Source of the DNA: UBA1014 sp964344035
Lineage (GTDB): Bacteria > SAR324 > NAC60-12
Assembly (NCBI GenBank): GCA_964344035.1
Contig: CAYFLK010000004.1
Span: 45,535-109,534 of the forward strand
Reading direction: 5' to 3'
DNA length: 64,000 nt
Position 1 is the stretch's first letter; each line of letters starts with the position of its first letter. A program made the translations under genes and the position numbers. The notes beneath the pieces are model-generated. The model was not told the DNA's origin and searched no databases. It saw only the letters and a list, made by a program, of their open reading frames with translations. Positions 62,554 through 64,000 of this stretch are shown here, one piece after another.

Positions 62554-63183
62554 ATGCTGTCATTGCGAAAAATCAGGATCAGTGTGGGTGGCAGAACCCT
62601 GCTGGATGAGTTTGATGTTTCTGTTGACGCCAGCAGAGTTGTGACAATTATGGGACCCAGCGGCTGTGGAAAATCCAGTCTGCTCTCTTTCGTCTGCGGA
62701 ACGCTTGATTCTAATTTTGAAGCTTCAGGATCCATCACGCTTAATGGCCGGGAACTGGTCTGGGAACCTCCTGAAAATCGCAAGGTGGGTATCCTGTTTC
62801 AGGACGATTTGTTGTTCCCGCATCTTTCTGTTGCAGAAAATCTACAGTTTGCCCTTCTGGAAAAGATCGGGAAAAAGCAAAGGATGAGCATTATTCAGCG
62901 GACTTTGGGAGACCTTGAATTGGAGGGGACGGGGAACAGGGACCCGGCAAGCCTGTCCGGAGGTCAGCGTTTAAGGGTTGCCCTGATGCGTTCGTTACTG
63001 GCGGAACCGGATGCGTTGCTGCTGGACGAACCTTTTTCCAAACTTGACCGCAATCTGCGGTCACGTGTACGCAGCATGGTTTTTCTGCGTGCAAGGAAAA
63101 AGAAGATTCCTGTTTTGATGGTTACCCATGATCATGAAGATGCTGAGTCAGCCGGAGGTTCCATTATAGAATGGCCTGTATGA
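62554..63183 (+). CDS. ynjD: YnjD-like ABC transporter ATPase
   Basis: A 209-residue ATPase: Walker A GPSGCGKSSLLSF near residue 33, LSGGQRLRVALMRSLLAEPD signature region near 130, Walker B ALLLDEPFSKLDRN near 153, and H-loop VTHDHEDAESAG near 190. It completes the ynjB-ynjC-ynjD importer. It is convergent with rnfA. Confidence 0.93.
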   Translation: MLSLRKIRISVGGRTLLDEFDVSVDASRVVTIMGPSGCGKSSLLSFVCGTLDSNFEASGSITLNGRELVWEPPENRKVGILFQDDLLFPHLSVAENLQFALLEKIGKKQRMSIIQRTLGDLELEGTGNRDPASLSGGQRLRVALMRSLLAEPDALLLDEPFSKLDRNLRSRVRSMVFLRARKKKIPVLMVTHDHEDAESAGGSIIEWPV

Positions 63184-63318
63184 ATATGTTCACCTGCTTA
63201 ACCATCATCAATTACTTCTTGATTTAATGCTGACCCGGTTCCTTGGTTGTGAACAGCTTGCTGAAGAAGCCGAGTTAAAGGGGCTTCGCAGATCAGCTGA
63301 TCACATATACAAGACTGC

Positions 63319-63903
63319 TCATCCCCCACCTAATCCCGCGAAACCCATGAATGAGAGCGACAGCAGTCCGGCGAGCATCAGACTCATGGCTGCGCCCTGG
63401 CTGATTCGCGGCAAGTCTGAGAAGCTGAGGCGTTCCCTTAATCCCGCCATCAACACCAATGCCAAGGTGAAACCAGTGCCGGCGCCGATACTATATACCA
63501 GGCTTTGCAAAAAATCGTAGCGCCGCAGAGTCTGAAACAACGCCAGCCCTAAAATCGCGCAATTGGTAGTGATCAACGGCAGATAAATACCCAGTGCACG
63601 GAAAAGGACTGGACTGAATTTCTTCAAAGTCATCTCCACCAATTGCACAGCGGATGCTATAACGGCGATGTAGCAGATCAGCCTGAGAAACTCGATTTGA
63701 AACTGAATGAGCAGAAGATTTATCGCATATGCGCACACTGAACTGACAAACATCACGAATGTCGTTGTCACACCCATCCTCCACGCGGTTTCGAGCTTTC
63801 CTGAAACGCCAAGGAAAGGGCAGATGCCGAGAAACAAACTCAGTACAAAGTTGTTGACTACGCATGCGTTCAGGAAAATAAAGTACAGGGAATCAGATGC
63901 CAT
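63319..63903 (-). CDS. rnfA: Electron transport complex subunit RnfA
   Basis: RnfA is one of the two related six-helix membrane subunits of the ion-pumping Rnf complex. The 194-residue protein matches RnfA better than RnfE: VNNFVLSLFLGICPFLGVS near residue 15-33, LITTNCAILGLAL near 108, and SLSFMGFAGL at the C-terminus. Start at ATG 63903; the frame also begins with TTG 63906. The rest of the Rnf operon is not in this window: the 97 bases upstream to the window end hold no other gene. Confidence 0.9.
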   Translation of the reverse strand: MASDSLYFIFLNACVVNNFVLSLFLGICPFLGVSGKLETAWRMGVTTTFVMFVSSVCAYAINLLLIQFQIEFLRLICYIAVIASAVQLVEMTLKKFSPVLFRALGIYLPLITTNCAILGLALFQTLRRYDFLQSLVYSIGAGTGFTLALVLMAGLRERLSFSDLPRISQGAAMSLMLAGLLSLSFMGFAGLGGG

Positions 63904-64000
63904 CAAATATATTTCAAGTGACAGGTTTCAAGAGACAATAATAAATATGGCTCTGTTCGAGTTAAGTGTTGATTATCCAGCAACACAGCTAAGATATGTT

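Overview
The window looks like a chromosomal stretch of a Gram-negative, probably marine bacterium. It encodes outer-envelope functions (a SPOR protein, a TonB-type C-terminal domain, an RND pump), flagellar switch proteins FliG and FliN, an Rnf subunit and many transporters for scavenging small organic compounds. Gene content and the scattered flagellar genes remind me of SAR324-like or deltaproteobacterial lineages; this is an impression, not a demonstrated placement. A run of 12 N at 29224-29235 shows that the sequence comes from a draft assembly.

Layout. 1-2.8 kb: biotin ligase, type III pantothenate kinase and a SPOR protein. 2.8-3.2 kb: a 35-residue membrane protein flanked by a long inverted repeat and a terminator-like hairpin. 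3.2-5.6 kb: a frame-broken SH3/beta-lactamase-like hydrolase and an unknown gene. 5.6-7.8 kb: riboflavin genes (RibD reductase domain, RibBA). 8.1-11.8 kb: a degenerate APH-type kinase, a ParB/SerK-like protein and a PbfA-like class III PLP enzyme. 12-16 kb: a TonB-C protein, an unknown protein and a CoxE/VWA protein. 15.9-19.1 kb (minus strand): EamA exporter, methylisocitrate lyase-like enzyme, GFA protein and DUF1989 protein. 20-22.3 kb: fliG and an M24 peptidase. 22.5-28.9 kb: a BMP-type nucleoside ABC transporter with a cytosine deaminase-like enzyme. 28.9-30.5 kb: a gap-interrupted metallophosphatase and a methyltransferase. 30.6-39.3 kb: an envelope-stress/efflux operon (Spy-like lipoprotein, YceI, response regulator, sensor kinase, MFP, RND pump, second MFP).

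39.3-40.6 kb is the clearest accessory region. It reads as a decayed integron: the tail of an integron-type tyrosine recombinase on the minus strand, then two long attC-like repeats bracketing a GNAT (AAC(6')-like) cassette, then a truncated second cassette ending just before enolase. 40.7-44 kb: eno, ribokinase and deoxyribose-phosphate aldolase. 44.1-52.2 kb: a CoA-ester catabolic cluster (CaiB, two acyl-CoA dehydrogenases, MmgE/PrpD, SDR) plus the two ATPases of an oligopeptide-type ABC transporter. 52.3-58.5 kb: thiamine-binding MTH1187-family protein, sucrase/ferredoxin-like protein, fliN, queA, rmuC and a radical SAM protein. 58.9-63.2 kb: a ynjF-ynjB-ynjC-ynjD-like locus. 63.3-63.9 kb: rnfA on the minus strand.

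Functional themes are uptake and breakdown of nucleobases and pentoses (BMP transporter, deaminase, RbsK/DeoC), peptide import, CoA-thioester catabolism and envelope-stress efflux. I saw no tRNA, rRNA, CRISPR array, intact transposase or prophage. The most notable items are the integron remnant, the pseudokinase, the ParB/SerK plus PbfA-like pair, the hairpin-less membrane fusion protein, and the two small single-pass membrane proteins.
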